In this document: in pieces, positions 1 to 8,758 of the stretch
Layout of the letters: every line of letters starts with the position of its first letter
Numbering within the stretch: position 1 is the stretch's first letter
Source of the DNA: UBA2287 sp964479665
GTDB lineage: Bacteria; Bacteroidota; Bacteroidia; Bacteroidales; Tenuifilaceae
Assembly (NCBI GenBank): GCA_964479665.1
Contig: CAYZNN010000008.1
Location: forward strand, 37,673 to 101,672
Length of the DNA stretch: 64,000 nt
Direction of reading: 5' to 3'
Position numbers and translations under genes: made by a program
The notes under the pieces: generated by a model
The model's input: only the letters and a program-made list of their open reading frames with translations
Told to the model about the DNA's origin: nothing
Database searches by the model: none

Positions 1-1556
1 AAAATAACGGGACTCTTACTCCCTCCATTAATTATGGCTAATCGTAAAATATCGCGTGCTTCTGAGTATTTGCCCATTTTAAAAAGAACCCAACCCTTCG
101 TATCTAAATAAGTACTGTTATCCGGATTATCGTTTACAACAACATTAATCATATTTAATGCTTTCGATAATTGATCTCCGTCTAATGAAAGGTAATAACT
201 ATAATTATTTAAAGAATGGTAATTCAGTGGATTATGTCGAATTGCATCTTCATATAAAGAAAATGCTTTCTTTTTATTTCCTTCACTGTAATAATAATCG
301 GCAAGGGTTCCTAACAAATCAGATTTTTCATTTGAATCAGTTATAAAACTTAAGCCTGTTTCAAGTGTAGTTATGGACTTTTGCCTATTAAAATATTTTT
401 CTTCTGAAAATGCTTTGTACAAGTAAAAATCTCCTTTGTCTGGAAAAATGGATAGCGCTTTACTTGCTGTTGAAATCACTTCAAAATGCTTTTCAAGTGA
501 AAATTCTATATGAACTTTACTTAAATAAAATTCTAAATTTAAACTGTCTAATGCTAAAATTCTCCTATTGTATATCAAAGCTTCTGCTAGGTTGTTGTTC
601 TGAATGTTTCGCTGAAAGAGCAATTTATTAAAATTTAAATTCTTTAAATTTTTATTACTTAAAACATTCAATAACGAATCGATAAAGAACTTGTTGTTCT
701 TGGTGAAAGCATCCCTTGACAAAATATCGAAAATAGCATATAACTTGATTTCATCTTCTATATAGCTGTTATTAATATAGTCATTTAAAAGCTGCTTTGC
801 TGATGAATCGTTATTTTCAATGCGATTTACTATAACTCCATAAAGCGCTCTTGGTTCGTTTGGATTTATAAAAAGAGCTTTCTGATATTTATCATATGAT
901 AGTGAGTCTTCTCCTCTCATCGAATGTAATATTCCAAGTTTAATAAGAGGATTAATATTATCGGGAAATTCGTATTCCAACTGATTAAGAAGTGAAATAG
1001 CACTATCTGGGTTATTAGTTTGTAAATACAATTCAACAAGAATGGATTTTAATTCTGGATTATTAGAATCTTGTATTTCCTGCTTTAATAATTCTGTGGC
1101 TTCATGTATATTATTGCTTTTAATTAAAAAATGTGCTTTCTGATATACAAAATAAGGTGTTTTCTCTTTTTTAATGAGATTGTTTAAAATCGTAATAGCC
1201 TTCTCTCCATTGTTAGTGATATCATATATATTAAGCAACAACTTATTGTATATATCGCTGTTTGTTGTATCTAATTTCATTGATTGCTCCAGCAAAAAAA
1301 TTGATTCATCGTACTTTTCTTCATTAAGCTTTAATAATGCTAACTCGTAATAGAGGGCGGGATTTTTGGGGTCGTTTTTTAAGGCATTATAAATATAGTT
1401 GCTTGCTAACGAATAATTACCAATATTTCGTTTTATAACAGCATTATAATGCTGAAAATAGGAAGGGTTTACGCTTTTGTATATCGTACTTCTCTTACTA
1501 ACACAAGCTTGTAAGGAACATGCTATAATAAATGTAAATAAAATTAACCTAGTCAT
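1..1556 (-). CDS. TPR-repeat lipoprotein, C-terminus beyond window
   Basis: An open frame runs from an ATG at 1556 leftwards off the window, about 518 codons visible, with no stop. The N-terminus is a lipoprotein signal: a short basic start, a hydrophobic stretch, then the lipobox LQAC with Cys18, so it is probably anchored in the outer membrane. The rest is an alpha-helical array with tetratricopeptide spacing, for example ALYYELALLKLNEEKYDES near residue 60 and GWVLFKMGKYSEAR close to the window edge. TPR arrays act as protein-binding scaffolds; no enzymatic motif is visible. It begins 6 bases after the dut stop, so it is probably cotranscribed with the flippase and dut. The exact role is unknown. 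Confidence 0.8.
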   Translation of the reverse strand, partial: MTRLILFTFIIACSLQACVSKRSTIYKSVNPSYFQHYNAVIKRNIGNYSLASNYIYNALKNDPKNPALYYELALLKLNEEKYDESIFLLEQSMKLDTTNSDIYNKLLLNIYDITNNGEKAITILNNLIKKEKTPYFVYQKAHFLIKSNNIHEATELLKQEIQDSNNPELKSILVELYLQTNNPDSAISLLNQLEYEFPDNINPLIKLGILHSMRGEDSLSYDKYQKALFINPNEPRALYGVIVNRIENNDSSAKQLLNDYINNSYIEDEIKLYAIFDILSRDAFTKNNKFFIDSLLNVLSNKNLKNLNFNKLLFQRNIQNNNLAEALIYNRRILALDSLNLEFYLSKVHIEFSLEKHFEVISTASKALSIFPDKGDFYLYKAFSEEKYFNRQKSITTLETGLSFITDSNEKSDLLGTLADYYYSEGNKKKAFSLYEDAIRHNPLNYHSLNNYSYYLSLDGDQLSKALNMINVVVNDNPDNSTYLDTKGWVLFKMGKYSEARDILRLAIINGGSKSPVI

Positions 1557-1562
1557 ATGTTC

Positions 1563-1997
1563 TTATTTTATACCGGTGTGTCCAAAACCTCCATCTCCTC
1601 TTTCGGTACTACTAAGTTCGTTCGCTTGGTGTAAAATTACCTGTTCGTGTTTAGCTATAACCATTTGACAAATTCTTTCGCCATCATCAATGGTTACTTT
1701 CTCGTTACTCAAGTTTATCAGAATTATTCCTATTTCTCCTCTATAGTCGGAATCGATGGTGCCTGGTGTGTTAAGAACTGTTATTCCTTTTTTTAAAGCA
1801 AGACCACTCCTTGGACGAATTTGTGCCTCATAACCAATTGGTAATTCTATGTATAAACCTGTAGGTACAAGTTTTCGCTCTAATGGCAATAAAGTTATTG
1901 TTTCACTCAAAAATGCTCTCAAATCGATTCCAGCACTATTTGCAGTGGCATATTCTGGAATTGGATGATGAGATTTATTAACTATTTTAATATTCAT
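1563..1997 (-). CDS. dut: dUTP diphosphatase (dUTPase)
   Basis: Hydrolyses dUTP to dUMP and pyrophosphate, keeping uracil out of DNA and feeding dTMP synthesis; the active family form is a homotrimer in the cytosol. All five dUTPase motifs are present in 144 residues: AGIDLRA (22-28), RPRSGLA (61-67), GTIDSDYRGE (79-88), GERICQMV (106-113) and the glycine-rich RGDGGFGHTG (133-142). Length is normal for the family. The ATG at 1997 overlaps the stop of the upstream flippase by one base (TGATG), suggesting translational coupling; a TTG codon immediately before it is less likely. The TPR lipoprotein follows 6 bases after its stop. Confidence 0.96.
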   Translation of the reverse strand: MNIKIVNKSHHPIPEYATANSAGIDLRAFLSETITLLPLERKLVPTGLYIELPIGYEAQIRPRSGLALKKGITVLNTPGTIDSDYRGEIGIILINLSNEKVTIDDGERICQMVIAKHEQVILHQANELSSTERGDGGFGHTGIK

Positions 1998-3460
1998 CAA
2001 GTTGAAGGATTAAATTGGTTATCACCATGTTTTCTTTCGTAAAAATAGAAGAATAATAAGTAAATAGAAATTAGGAAAAATCGGAATAAAAAAGAGAGAG
2101 TATAATTAGTAATAGTAAAATAGCTACCAACTACAAAAACTAATAAGGCTACGCACAGTGTCGCTAACATACCTTTAACATCGTAAGGAATATAAAAGAA
2201 TTTTTGTCCAACAACTATACATAAAACACACATTACGATATAGCACAATAAACGAGCCCAGGCAGCTCCGAAAAAACCAATATTGGGGGTTAGTAGTATA
2301 TTAACTAATATAGTTACCACGGCCCCAACAAATGTAAAGAGTATTCCATAAAAAGTTTTATTGGCTAACTTATACCAAATGCTTAAATTAAAAAATAATC
2401 CATAGAAAACATTAGCCATTAATAAAATTGGCACAACTTCAAGTCCATTCCTAAAATCGGAACCTACTAAATATTTGAAAATATCAGTAAATAAACCTAC
2501 ACCTAAAAAAATTAAAAGTGTAAATGCTAAAAAATACTTGGTTGAGATACTATAGACTGTTCGAGAGGAATTATCATGAGCCGATTTAAAAAAGAAAGGT
2601 TCAGCAGCATACCGATACATTTGAATAAAAAGAACCATTAAAACTGCTAATTTTACATTCGCACCATAAATACCTAGCTGATAAAGAGGATTACTTTCTT
2701 CTGGTACCAAATACTTTATAAAAATTCTATCGAAAGTTTCATTTGTTGTCCCACCAATACCGCTTATTAGAAGGGGAATAGAATAAACCAAAAGTGTTTT
2801 TAATGTTTTAAAAGAATAGTTCCATTTTTCGTTTCGTGAAAGAAAAACTACAACTCCTGTGGAAAAAAAACTAGCAAAAAGGTTAGAAAGGAAAACATAA
2901 GTAATAATATTTTCAGAATTGTAAACGCAATATTTTAGATAGGGAACAGAAGGACATATTTTTAAAAAGAAAATATTAAAAAAAACATTTATTAAAACGC
3001 TAATTATTTTTATTGAAGAAAAAACTAGGGGTTTATTTAATTGACGGAGCCGAGCGAAAGGTATTGCAGCAATACAATCGAGTGCAATAATGCTGGCAGC
3101 AATAATGATATATTCAGGTTTGCCAGGATAACCTATAAGGCTAACAATTGAATTGCTAAAAAAAAGTACTATTAGTAAAAAAGAAATATTTACAGCGAGG
3201 AGTGTAATAAAAGAGGTAGAAAAAATAGTTTCATTCGTTTTATCATTGGATGCAAAGCGGAAATATCCTGTTTCAAAACCAAAGGTTAATAATACTAAAA
3301 GAAAACCTAAGTATGCATAAACTTCTGTAACAATTCCATACTGTTCAGGCAAAAAAACTCTCGAATGAATTACTATAAGGAAATAATTCAAAAGCCTGGG
3401 TACAACGCTACTCAGCCCATATATAGCACTCTGGCCCGCTAATATCTTTAAAAAACTCAT
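1997..3460 (-). CDS. Oligosaccharide flippase family membrane protein (Wzx/MOP-like)
   Basis: A 487-residue polytopic membrane protein with about a dozen hydrophobic segments. Its start, MSFLKILAGQSAIYGLSS, is the signature beginning of Bacteroidota polysaccharide-biosynthesis flippases, which move lipid-linked oligosaccharides across the inner membrane. The frame is open 25 codons further up to 3535. I chose 3460 because that is where family similarity begins and because a perfect -7 box lies at 3478-3485, inside the longer version. It is remote from the main polysaccharide locus and heads a set with dut and the TPR lipoprotein, so its substrate is not evident. It is distinct from the Wzx at 58808-60163. 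Confidence 0.85.
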   Translation of the reverse strand: MSFLKILAGQSAIYGLSSVVPRLLNYFLIVIHSRVFLPEQYGIVTEVYAYLGFLLVLLTFGFETGYFRFASNDKTNETIFSTSFITLLAVNISFLLIVLFFSNSIVSLIGYPGKPEYIIIAASIIALDCIAAIPFARLRQLNKPLVFSSIKIISVLINVFFNIFFLKICPSVPYLKYCVYNSENIITYVFLSNLFASFFSTGVVVFLSRNEKWNYSFKTLKTLLVYSIPLLISGIGGTTNETFDRIFIKYLVPEESNPLYQLGIYGANVKLAVLMVLFIQMYRYAAEPFFFKSAHDNSSRTVYSISTKYFLAFTLLIFLGVGLFTDIFKYLVGSDFRNGLEVVPILLMANVFYGLFFNLSIWYKLANKTFYGILFTFVGAVVTILVNILLTPNIGFFGAAWARLLCYIVMCVLCIVVGQKFFYIPYDVKGMLATLCVALLVFVVGSYFTITNYTLSFLFRFFLISIYLLFFYFYERKHGDNQFNPST

Positions 3461-3477
3461 GTAGAATAGTTGACTCA

Positions 3478-3485
3478 CAAAAGTA
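3478..3485 (-). promoter_or_regulatory. Bacteroidota -7 box upstream of flippase-dut
   Basis: Read on the minus strand, TACTTTTG matches the Bacteroidota -7 consensus TAnnTTTG exactly. It ends 17 bases before the ATG at 3460, which would give a short leader. No TTG -33 element stands at the expected distance, so the assignment rests on the -7 box and position. Confidence 0.4.
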
Positions 3486-3555
3486 GCAATTCTTAATTCA
3501 AGCGAAAGAAATCTATAAAGCAAATTATTCGTCACTGAACAATCGGGCCATTTAA

Positions 3556-3586
3556 TTGATTTATTCTTTTCAATACATTACTTTTA
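3556..3586 (+). promoter_or_regulatory. Promoter of the cyclophilin-pheS operon
   Basis: TTG at 3556-3558, a 20-base spacer and TACTTTTA at 3579-3586 fit the Bacteroidota promoter (TTG, about 19-20 bases, TAnnTTTG) with one mismatch. Transcription would start near 3593, a few bases before the ATG at 3601. This also argues against translation starting upstream of 3601. Confidence 0.5.
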
Positions 3587-3600
3587 CCCTAAAAAAAATT

Positions 3601-4434
3601 ATGAGAACTTATTTATTGGTTTCATTATCAGTTGCTTTGTTTTTATCCTGTGGAAGAAATACAAAGAGCAATGCACCTGAAGTAACAAAAAATACCAATG
3701 TGGTGGTGGTTATAGAAACATCTATCGGAACAGTTAAGGTTAAACTTTATAACGAAACACCATACCATAGGGATAATTTCATTAAGTTAACAGAAGAAGG
3801 CTTCTATGATGGAATAATTTTTCATAGGGTAATAAACAATTTTATGATACAAGCTGGGGATCCTAAAACTAAACAGGCAGAAAAAGATGCAGCTTATGGC
3901 GAAGGGGATACCGGATATACAATACCCGCTGAGTTTGTTTCAAAACATTTCCACAAAAAGGGAGCCTTGGCGGCAGCACGAATGGGCGATGATGAGAACC
4001 CTACGAAGGAATCGTCGGGTTCTCAATTTTATATTGTTCAAGGTAAAATTTTTAGCCCCGAACAATTAGCTCAACTTATTAGTAATAAAAATGAAAGGTT
4101 GAAGAGTAATATATTTAACAAACTTATTACAGAAAAAGCTGGTAAACTAATGTCGGAAGGTATTCAGGTAGATTACAAAAAACTTTCGGAAAATCTTTCG
4201 GACACCTTACAGCATATTCTTTCCAAAACCATAATGTACAGTCCTACGCCTGAGCAAGTTCAAATCTATACTACCATAGGAGGCACTCCTCATCTCGATG
4301 GAGATTATACCGTTTTTGGTGAGGTAATTGAAGGTATTGATACTGTTGACGAAATTGCCGCAGTGAATACCGATAAATCGGACAGGCCGATAACTAATGT
4401 AGTTATTACTAAAATGTATTTAGAAAAAAAATAG
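3601..4434 (+). CDS. Cyclophilin-type peptidyl-prolyl isomerase lipoprotein
   Basis: Catalyses cis-trans isomerisation of prolyl peptide bonds during folding of exported proteins. The 277-residue product starts with a lipoprotein signal (hydrophobic run ending LFLSC, Cys17). Cyclophilin landmarks follow in order: FHRVINNFMIQAGDP with the catalytic-type FHR, a GALAAAR segment, SSGSQFYIV, and the closing DYTVFGEVIEGIDTVD. About 60 residues rich in charged amino acids are inserted between SQFYIV and the HLDGDYTVFG strand, as is common in Bacteroidota homologues. The frame is open back to 3556, but the promoter and signal peptide both favour 3601. It lies 4 bases before pheS, so the two are probably cotranscribed. 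Confidence 0.92.
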   Translation: MRTYLLVSLSVALFLSCGRNTKSNAPEVTKNTNVVVVIETSIGTVKVKLYNETPYHRDNFIKLTEEGFYDGIIFHRVINNFMIQAGDPKTKQAEKDAAYGEGDTGYTIPAEFVSKHFHKKGALAAARMGDDENPTKESSGSQFYIVQGKIFSPEQLAQLISNKNERLKSNIFNKLITEKAGKLMSEGIQVDYKKLSENLSDTLQHILSKTIMYSPTPEQVQIYTTIGGTPHLDGDYTVFGEVIEGIDTVDEIAAVNTDKSDRPITNVVITKMYLEKK

Positions 4435-4438
4435 TTTT

Positions 4439-5458
4439 ATGCTTTCACATATTGAGGAAATAAAGAAAGAAATTGAACAATTCAATGCATCTGCTTTAAA
4501 AGAATTGGACGATTTTCGTATTCGTATGCTTGGTAAAAAGGGACTAATAACCGAACTTTTCAATCAGTTTCGCAATGTTCCCAATGAAAACAAGAAGGAG
4601 GTTGGTCAGAAACTCAACGAATTAAAAAACTTTGTAGCTGATAAAATTGCAATTTTAAAAACGAAACTTGATTCTTCAACTGAATTAAAAAACGATATAG
4701 ATCTTTTTCTGCCAAAGTATCCCTATAATTTAGGTTCACGGCATCCTATTTCAATTGTTAAAAATGAAATTTTTCTAATTTTCGCTTCGCTTGGCTTTAA
4801 AGTAGCTGATGGACCTGAAATTGAAGACGATTGGCATGTGTTTGGTGCATTAAATTTTCCCGATGATCACCCTGCTCGCGATATGCAGGACACTTTCTTT
4901 ATTGAGAGTAAACCCGATATTTTACTGCGAACCCATACCTCATCCATTCAGGTGCGAACTATGGAAACTCAAAAACCTCCTATTCGGGTTATTTGTCCTG
5001 GACGTGTTTTTCGTAACGAAGCCATTTCCGCAAGAGCTCATTGTATTTTTCATCAGGTAGAGGGTTTATACATCGATGAAAACGTATCGTTTGCAGATAT
5101 GAAGCAAACTTTACTTTTCTTTGTAAGGGAGATGTTTGGAAAGGATGCACAAATTCGTTTACGTCCTTCATTTTTCCCATTTACGGAACCATCTGCTGAA
5201 ATGGATGTGAGCTGTAATCTATGTGGGGGAAAGGGCTGTAACGTATGCAAGTACACAGGTTGGCTCGAAATTATGGGATGTGGCATGGTCGATCCTAGTG
5301 TGCTAGAGCTATGCGGAATTGATAAGGTGAAGTATACAGGTTATGCTTTTGGAATGGGTATTGAGCGAATAGCTATGCTAAAATATCAAGTACGCGACCT
5401 TCGCCTTTACTTTGAGAACGATGTTCGTTTTCTATCATTATTCTCTTCCGCACTTTAA
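4439..5458 (+). CDS. pheS: Phenylalanine--tRNA ligase alpha subunit
   Basis: Catalytic subunit of the (alpha-beta)2 phenylalanyl-tRNA synthetase, which charges tRNA-Phe in the cytosol. At 339 residues it has the usual bacterial length. The N-terminal coiled coil binds tRNA; the class II core shows GPEIEDDWHVFGALNFP, HTSSIQVR, the motif 2 segment PGRVFRNEAISARAH with FHQVEG, and motif 3 near the end, GMGIERIAMLKY. A four-cysteine knuckle (C259, C262, C267, C270; CNLCGGKGCNVC) precedes the Phe pocket. pheT is not adjacent, which is common in Bacteroidota. The gene follows the cyclophilin by 4 bases. Confidence 0.97.
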   Translation: MLSHIEEIKKEIEQFNASALKELDDFRIRMLGKKGLITELFNQFRNVPNENKKEVGQKLNELKNFVADKIAILKTKLDSSTELKNDIDLFLPKYPYNLGSRHPISIVKNEIFLIFASLGFKVADGPEIEDDWHVFGALNFPDDHPARDMQDTFFIESKPDILLRTHTSSIQVRTMETQKPPIRVICPGRVFRNEAISARAHCIFHQVEGLYIDENVSFADMKQTLLFFVREMFGKDAQIRLRPSFFPFTEPSAEMDVSCNLCGGKGCNVCKYTGWLEIMGCGMVDPSVLELCGIDKVKYTGYAFGMGIERIAMLKYQVRDLRLYFENDVRFLSLFSSAL

Positions 5459-5514
5459 TCAAAAACTATAAACAATTTGTTCTTGTAGAGGGTACTCAAT
5501 GACAACTATCAAAA

Positions 5515-6213
5515 ATGGGAGAACTTCATACATGCAAGGGTTGCACGTCGCTAACCAACTCCGTGTTTAAAAACCTTTCACAAACAGAACTCTCTTTTCT
5601 GAATTCTGAAAAAAATTGTAATAGACATAAAAAGGGAGAAATTCTATACCGTGAAGGCAAAAGAATTTCGGGTGTATACTGTATTAACGATGGAATAGTT
5701 AAAATATATAAAACGGGCTCTGATGGTAAGGAGCAAATAGTAGCTTTTGCCAAAAAGGGTGACATAACTGGTTACCGTTCGGTATTAAGCAATGAACCTG
5801 CCTGCACAACATCAGAAATACTGGAAGAATCGAGTATTTGCTTTATTCCTGCCTCGGTAATTTTCCAATTAGTTCGGTCTAATGGCGATTTTTCGCTTTC
5901 TCTTCTACAACTTACGTGCAGAGAGCTGAATCAGGCCAATAGTTTTATTAAAGATATTGCACAAAAAACAGTTCGTGAACGATTAGCAGAAGCGCTATTA
6001 ATGCTTCACGAAAATTTTGGAGTTTCAAACGATGGGTATCTTAATATCATTTTAACTAGAGAAGAATTAGCAAATATTGTTGGAACAGCAACCGAATCGG
6101 TTATTCGTTTACTTTCCGATTTTAAATCGGAGAATCTTATAACTCCGAATGGTAAACGTATAAAATTGGAAAACATAAAAAAACTCGAAAAACTGTCGAA
6201 ATCTTTCTTTTAA
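5515..6213 (+). CDS. Crp/Fnr-family transcriptional regulator
   Basis: A 232-residue regulator with an N-terminal cyclic-nucleotide-binding-like beta-roll (about residues 30-140, containing GEILYREGKRISGVYCI and GDITGYRSVL) and a C-terminal winged helix (about 150-225, with the recognition segment TREELANIVGTATESVIRLL). The short cysteine cluster CKGC near the start is typical of many Bacteroidota Fnr-like proteins and could bind a metal or Fe-S cluster. The set is too incomplete to call it an oxygen sensor. Targets are unknown. Its last four bases overlap the end of the convergent ruvB, leaving no room for a separate terminator. Confidence 0.9.
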   Translation: MGELHTCKGCTSLTNSVFKNLSQTELSFLNSEKNCNRHKKGEILYREGKRISGVYCINDGIVKIYKTGSDGKEQIVAFAKKGDITGYRSVLSNEPACTTSEILEESSICFIPASVIFQLVRSNGDFSLSLLQLTCRELNQANSFIKDIAQKTVRERLAEALLMLHENFGVSNDGYLNIILTREELANIVGTATESVIRLLSDFKSENLITPNGKRIKLENIKKLEKLSKSFF

Positions 6214-7235
6214 TCGAAAAGGGTACCTTGCTTTGTAATATTTTCTAACCCAAGGTGTTTTAAAGCGTTTAGGGTTATTTCTCGTCCTCGAGGAGTTCTG
6301 TTCAAAAAGCCCTCTTTTATTAGAAAGGGTTCATAAACTTCCTCTATTGTTCCACTGTCCTCTCCTACTGAAGTTGCTATAGTATTTAATCCAACCGGTC
6401 CTCCATTAAATTTATTAATTATGGTAAGCAGAATTTTATTATCCATTTCATCTAATCCTCTTTTATCGATACTCAATGCATCCAGAGCAAATTGAGTAAT
6501 TGAATAATCGATACTTCCTGTTCCCTTTACCTGAGCAAAATCTCTCACACGACGCAATAATGCATTAGCAATACGAGGTGTTCCTCTACTTCTTAAAGCA
6601 ATTTCTTCTGCAGCCTTTTCTTCAATAGAAATATTAAAAATTCGAGCCGAGCGCTTTACAATTTTGCAAATAGTGCTAACATTGTAATATTCGAGAAGTG
6701 CCTTTATTCCGAATCGAGCTCGTAGCGGACTGGTTAGTAAACCACTTCGGGTTGTTGCGCCAACTAAGGTAAAAGGGTTTAACTTAATTTGAATACTTCT
6801 TGCACTTGGTCCTTTATCAATTAAAATATCAATACAAAAGTCTTCCATCGCTGAATATAAATACTCTTCAACTAGGGGAGATAGACGATGAATTTCATCG
6901 ATAAACAGTACATCACCCTTATCAAGATTTGTTAAAAGACCAGCTAAATCGGCTGGCTTATCGAGAACGGGACCGCTAGTTACTTTTAAGTTAACTTCCA
7001 GTTCATTGGCAATTACATTTGCCAATGTTGTTTTACCTAAACCTGGAGGACCGTGTAAAAGAACATGATCTAAAGTATCGCCTCTAAATTTTGCGGCTTG
7101 CACAAAAACTTTCAGATTTTCAACTAACTTCTCTTGACCTGAAAAATCGGAAAAAATGACTGGTCGAACCTTTTTATCGAGTTCGCTTTCGCTTTCATTT
7201 AAATTATTGTTCCTTAAAATATTTGAGTCAATCAT
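6210..7235 (-). CDS. ruvB: Holliday junction branch migration helicase RuvB
   Basis: Hexameric AAA+ motor that, with RuvA, drives branch migration of Holliday junctions. The 341 residues contain Walker A (GPPGLGKTTLANVIA), Walker B (LFIDEIHRLS), sensor 1 with the RuvB signature GATTRSGLLTSPLRARFG, sensor 2 (RGTPRIANALLRRVRDFA), and the C-terminal winged helix ending in GREITL. Length is normal. It starts 9 bases after the nadA stop, so it is probably cotranscribed with nadA. Its 3' end overlaps the convergent regulator gene by 4 bases. Confidence 0.97.
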   Translation of the reverse strand: MIDSNILRNNNLNESESELDKKVRPVIFSDFSGQEKLVENLKVFVQAAKFRGDTLDHVLLHGPPGLGKTTLANVIANELEVNLKVTSGPVLDKPADLAGLLTNLDKGDVLFIDEIHRLSPLVEEYLYSAMEDFCIDILIDKGPSARSIQIKLNPFTLVGATTRSGLLTSPLRARFGIKALLEYYNVSTICKIVKRSARIFNISIEEKAAEEIALRSRGTPRIANALLRRVRDFAQVKGTGSIDYSITQFALDALSIDKRGLDEMDNKILLTIINKFNGGPVGLNTIATSVGEDSGTIEEVYEPFLIKEGFLNRTPRGREITLNALKHLGLENITKQGTLFD

Positions 7236-7244
7236 TCAATTTAC

Positions 7245-8249
7245 TTATATAATTCCTAGTTTTATCGAAAGTTCTAGCATCCTTTCAATTGGTTTTCTGG
7301 CTCTTTCAATAATTTTTTTATCAACATGTACTTCGGGTTGTTCGTTTTGTAAAGCTAAGTAAATTTTTTTTAGAGTAATAAGTTTCATAAAAGAACACTC
7401 ATTGCAACCACAACTGCTATCTTTAGGCGGAGCAGCAATAAATATTTTGTCAGAACAAGTCTTCTGCATCTGATGAAGAATACCCCACTCAGTTGCAACA
7501 ATATACTTCTGATGCGAATCAGTTTTCACATATTTAAGAAGTTCAGAAGTTGATCCTATATAATCGGAAACCAGTAGAATAGGCTTCTGACATTCGGGAT
7601 GCGAAATAAGTTTGGCTTCAGGATTCTCTTTTTTAATTTCTAGTATTCTCTCTAATGAAAATTCTTCGTGAACATGGCATGCACCATCCCAAACAACCAT
7701 ATTTTCCCTTCCGGTTAATCGCTTTATGTAGTTTCCTAAATTTCGATCGGGTGCAAAAAGGAGTTTTTCATCTTTACTAAAACTTTCGACTATTTGAACC
7801 GCATTACTTGAAGTACAACAAACATCGGACAGGGATTTTATTTCAGCAGTTGTGTTAACATAAGTAATAACAGTGTGACTAGGATGCTTATCAATAAATT
7901 TTTTAAATTCTTCGGGAGGACAAGAATCAGCTAAACTACAACCAGCATTTAAATCGGGAATGAGAACTTTCTTTTCAGGAGAAAGTATTTTGGCAGTTTC
8001 AGCCATAAAATGAACACCAGCAAAAACAATAATTTCAGCATCTACTTTGGCTGCTCTTTCAGAGAGGCCTAAACTATCGCCTATATAATCGGCTATATCC
8101 TGTACCTCAGCCTGCTGATAATAATGAGCCAAAATAATGGCATTTTTCTCTCTCTTCAATTTGTTAATTTCGTTAATTAAATCGAAATTTTTGGGAAGAG
8201 GAGAATCGAAGAATCCGTTTTCAAATTTTTTGTTTTTTTCAACAATCAT
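7245..8249 (-). CDS. nadA: Quinolinate synthase NadA
   Basis: Condenses iminoaspartate with dihydroxyacetone phosphate to quinolinate in de novo NAD synthesis, using an oxygen-sensitive [4Fe-4S] cluster. The 334-residue protein shows ILAHYYQQAEVQDIADYIGD, FAGVHFMAETAKIL, PDLNAGCSLADSCP, YVNTTAEIKSLSDVCCTSSNA, HPECQKPI and the C-terminal CGCNECSFMKL. Cysteines in the first, HPEC and CGCNEC segments are the expected cluster ligands. nadB and nadC are not in the window. It is upstream of ruvB on the same strand with a 9-base gap. Confidence 0.96.
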   Translation of the reverse strand: MIVEKNKKFENGFFDSPLPKNFDLINEINKLKREKNAIILAHYYQQAEVQDIADYIGDSLGLSERAAKVDAEIIVFAGVHFMAETAKILSPEKKVLIPDLNAGCSLADSCPPEEFKKFIDKHPSHTVITYVNTTAEIKSLSDVCCTSSNAVQIVESFSKDEKLLFAPDRNLGNYIKRLTGRENMVVWDGACHVHEEFSLERILEIKKENPEAKLISHPECQKPILLVSDYIGSTSELLKYVKTDSHQKYIVATEWGILHQMQKTCSDKIFIAAPPKDSSCGCNECSFMKLITLKKIYLALQNEQPEVHVDKKIIERARKPIERMLELSIKLGII

Positions 8250-8758
8250 GAAAATAAAATAAAGTTAAAATTTAAAAAAATAATGATGATGATAGTCTGT
8301 TAATACCGTTAAAAAAAAACGAAAGTTTCGCTTGCAAAATTGGCTATTAAAAAACAGATAACAAATATTTAACCAGTAAAAACAAAAAACAGAATTGAAA
8401 ATGAGAATTTTGCTACAGTTATTAACAAACGGTTAGTACAAATAGTTCTAATAACCTATCTGTTTTTTAACCTCCCCAGAACGGTTTAAAAGTTGGTTTA
8501 TAAATCGGGAAAAAAACAGGTAACATTTTAGCGAATGGAACAAATTTTTTTTATACAAAATGCTTTCAGAGAAAGTCAAATAAGTTTATACGGATATTGT
8601 TCACACAAATTAACACATAGTTAACATCTGTATTAACAGTTCGAATGGGTCTATCTTCACAGCGTCCCTGTTGGTTAACATTTGACAGAATTTGGCCTAC
8701 ACAAAAAAAGAACTTAAATTTAGGCACAAATATTTTTTTTAAACTAATCCATTATACC
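8250..8758. other. AT-rich divergent intergenic region
   Basis: A 509-base spacer between divergent nadA and the M24 peptidase. It is very AT-rich and contains several gttaaca-type words. TTAAAAAACAGATA at 8347-8360 is repeated as its exact reverse complement at 8457-8470. The peptidase frame is open upstream to 8645, but that stretch shows no family similarity. No convincing promoter with both boxes was found. Base composition rises abruptly at its right end. Confidence 0.6.

Noticed and set aside
158..631. Small plus-strand frames over the TPR lipoprotein
   Set aside because: They are opposite a continuous TPR-coding frame and are low-complexity.
8250..8758. Replication origin suggested by AT-richness and gttaaca words
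   Set aside because: No cluster of DnaA boxes (TTATCCACA-like) and no dnaA, dnaN or similar neighbours.
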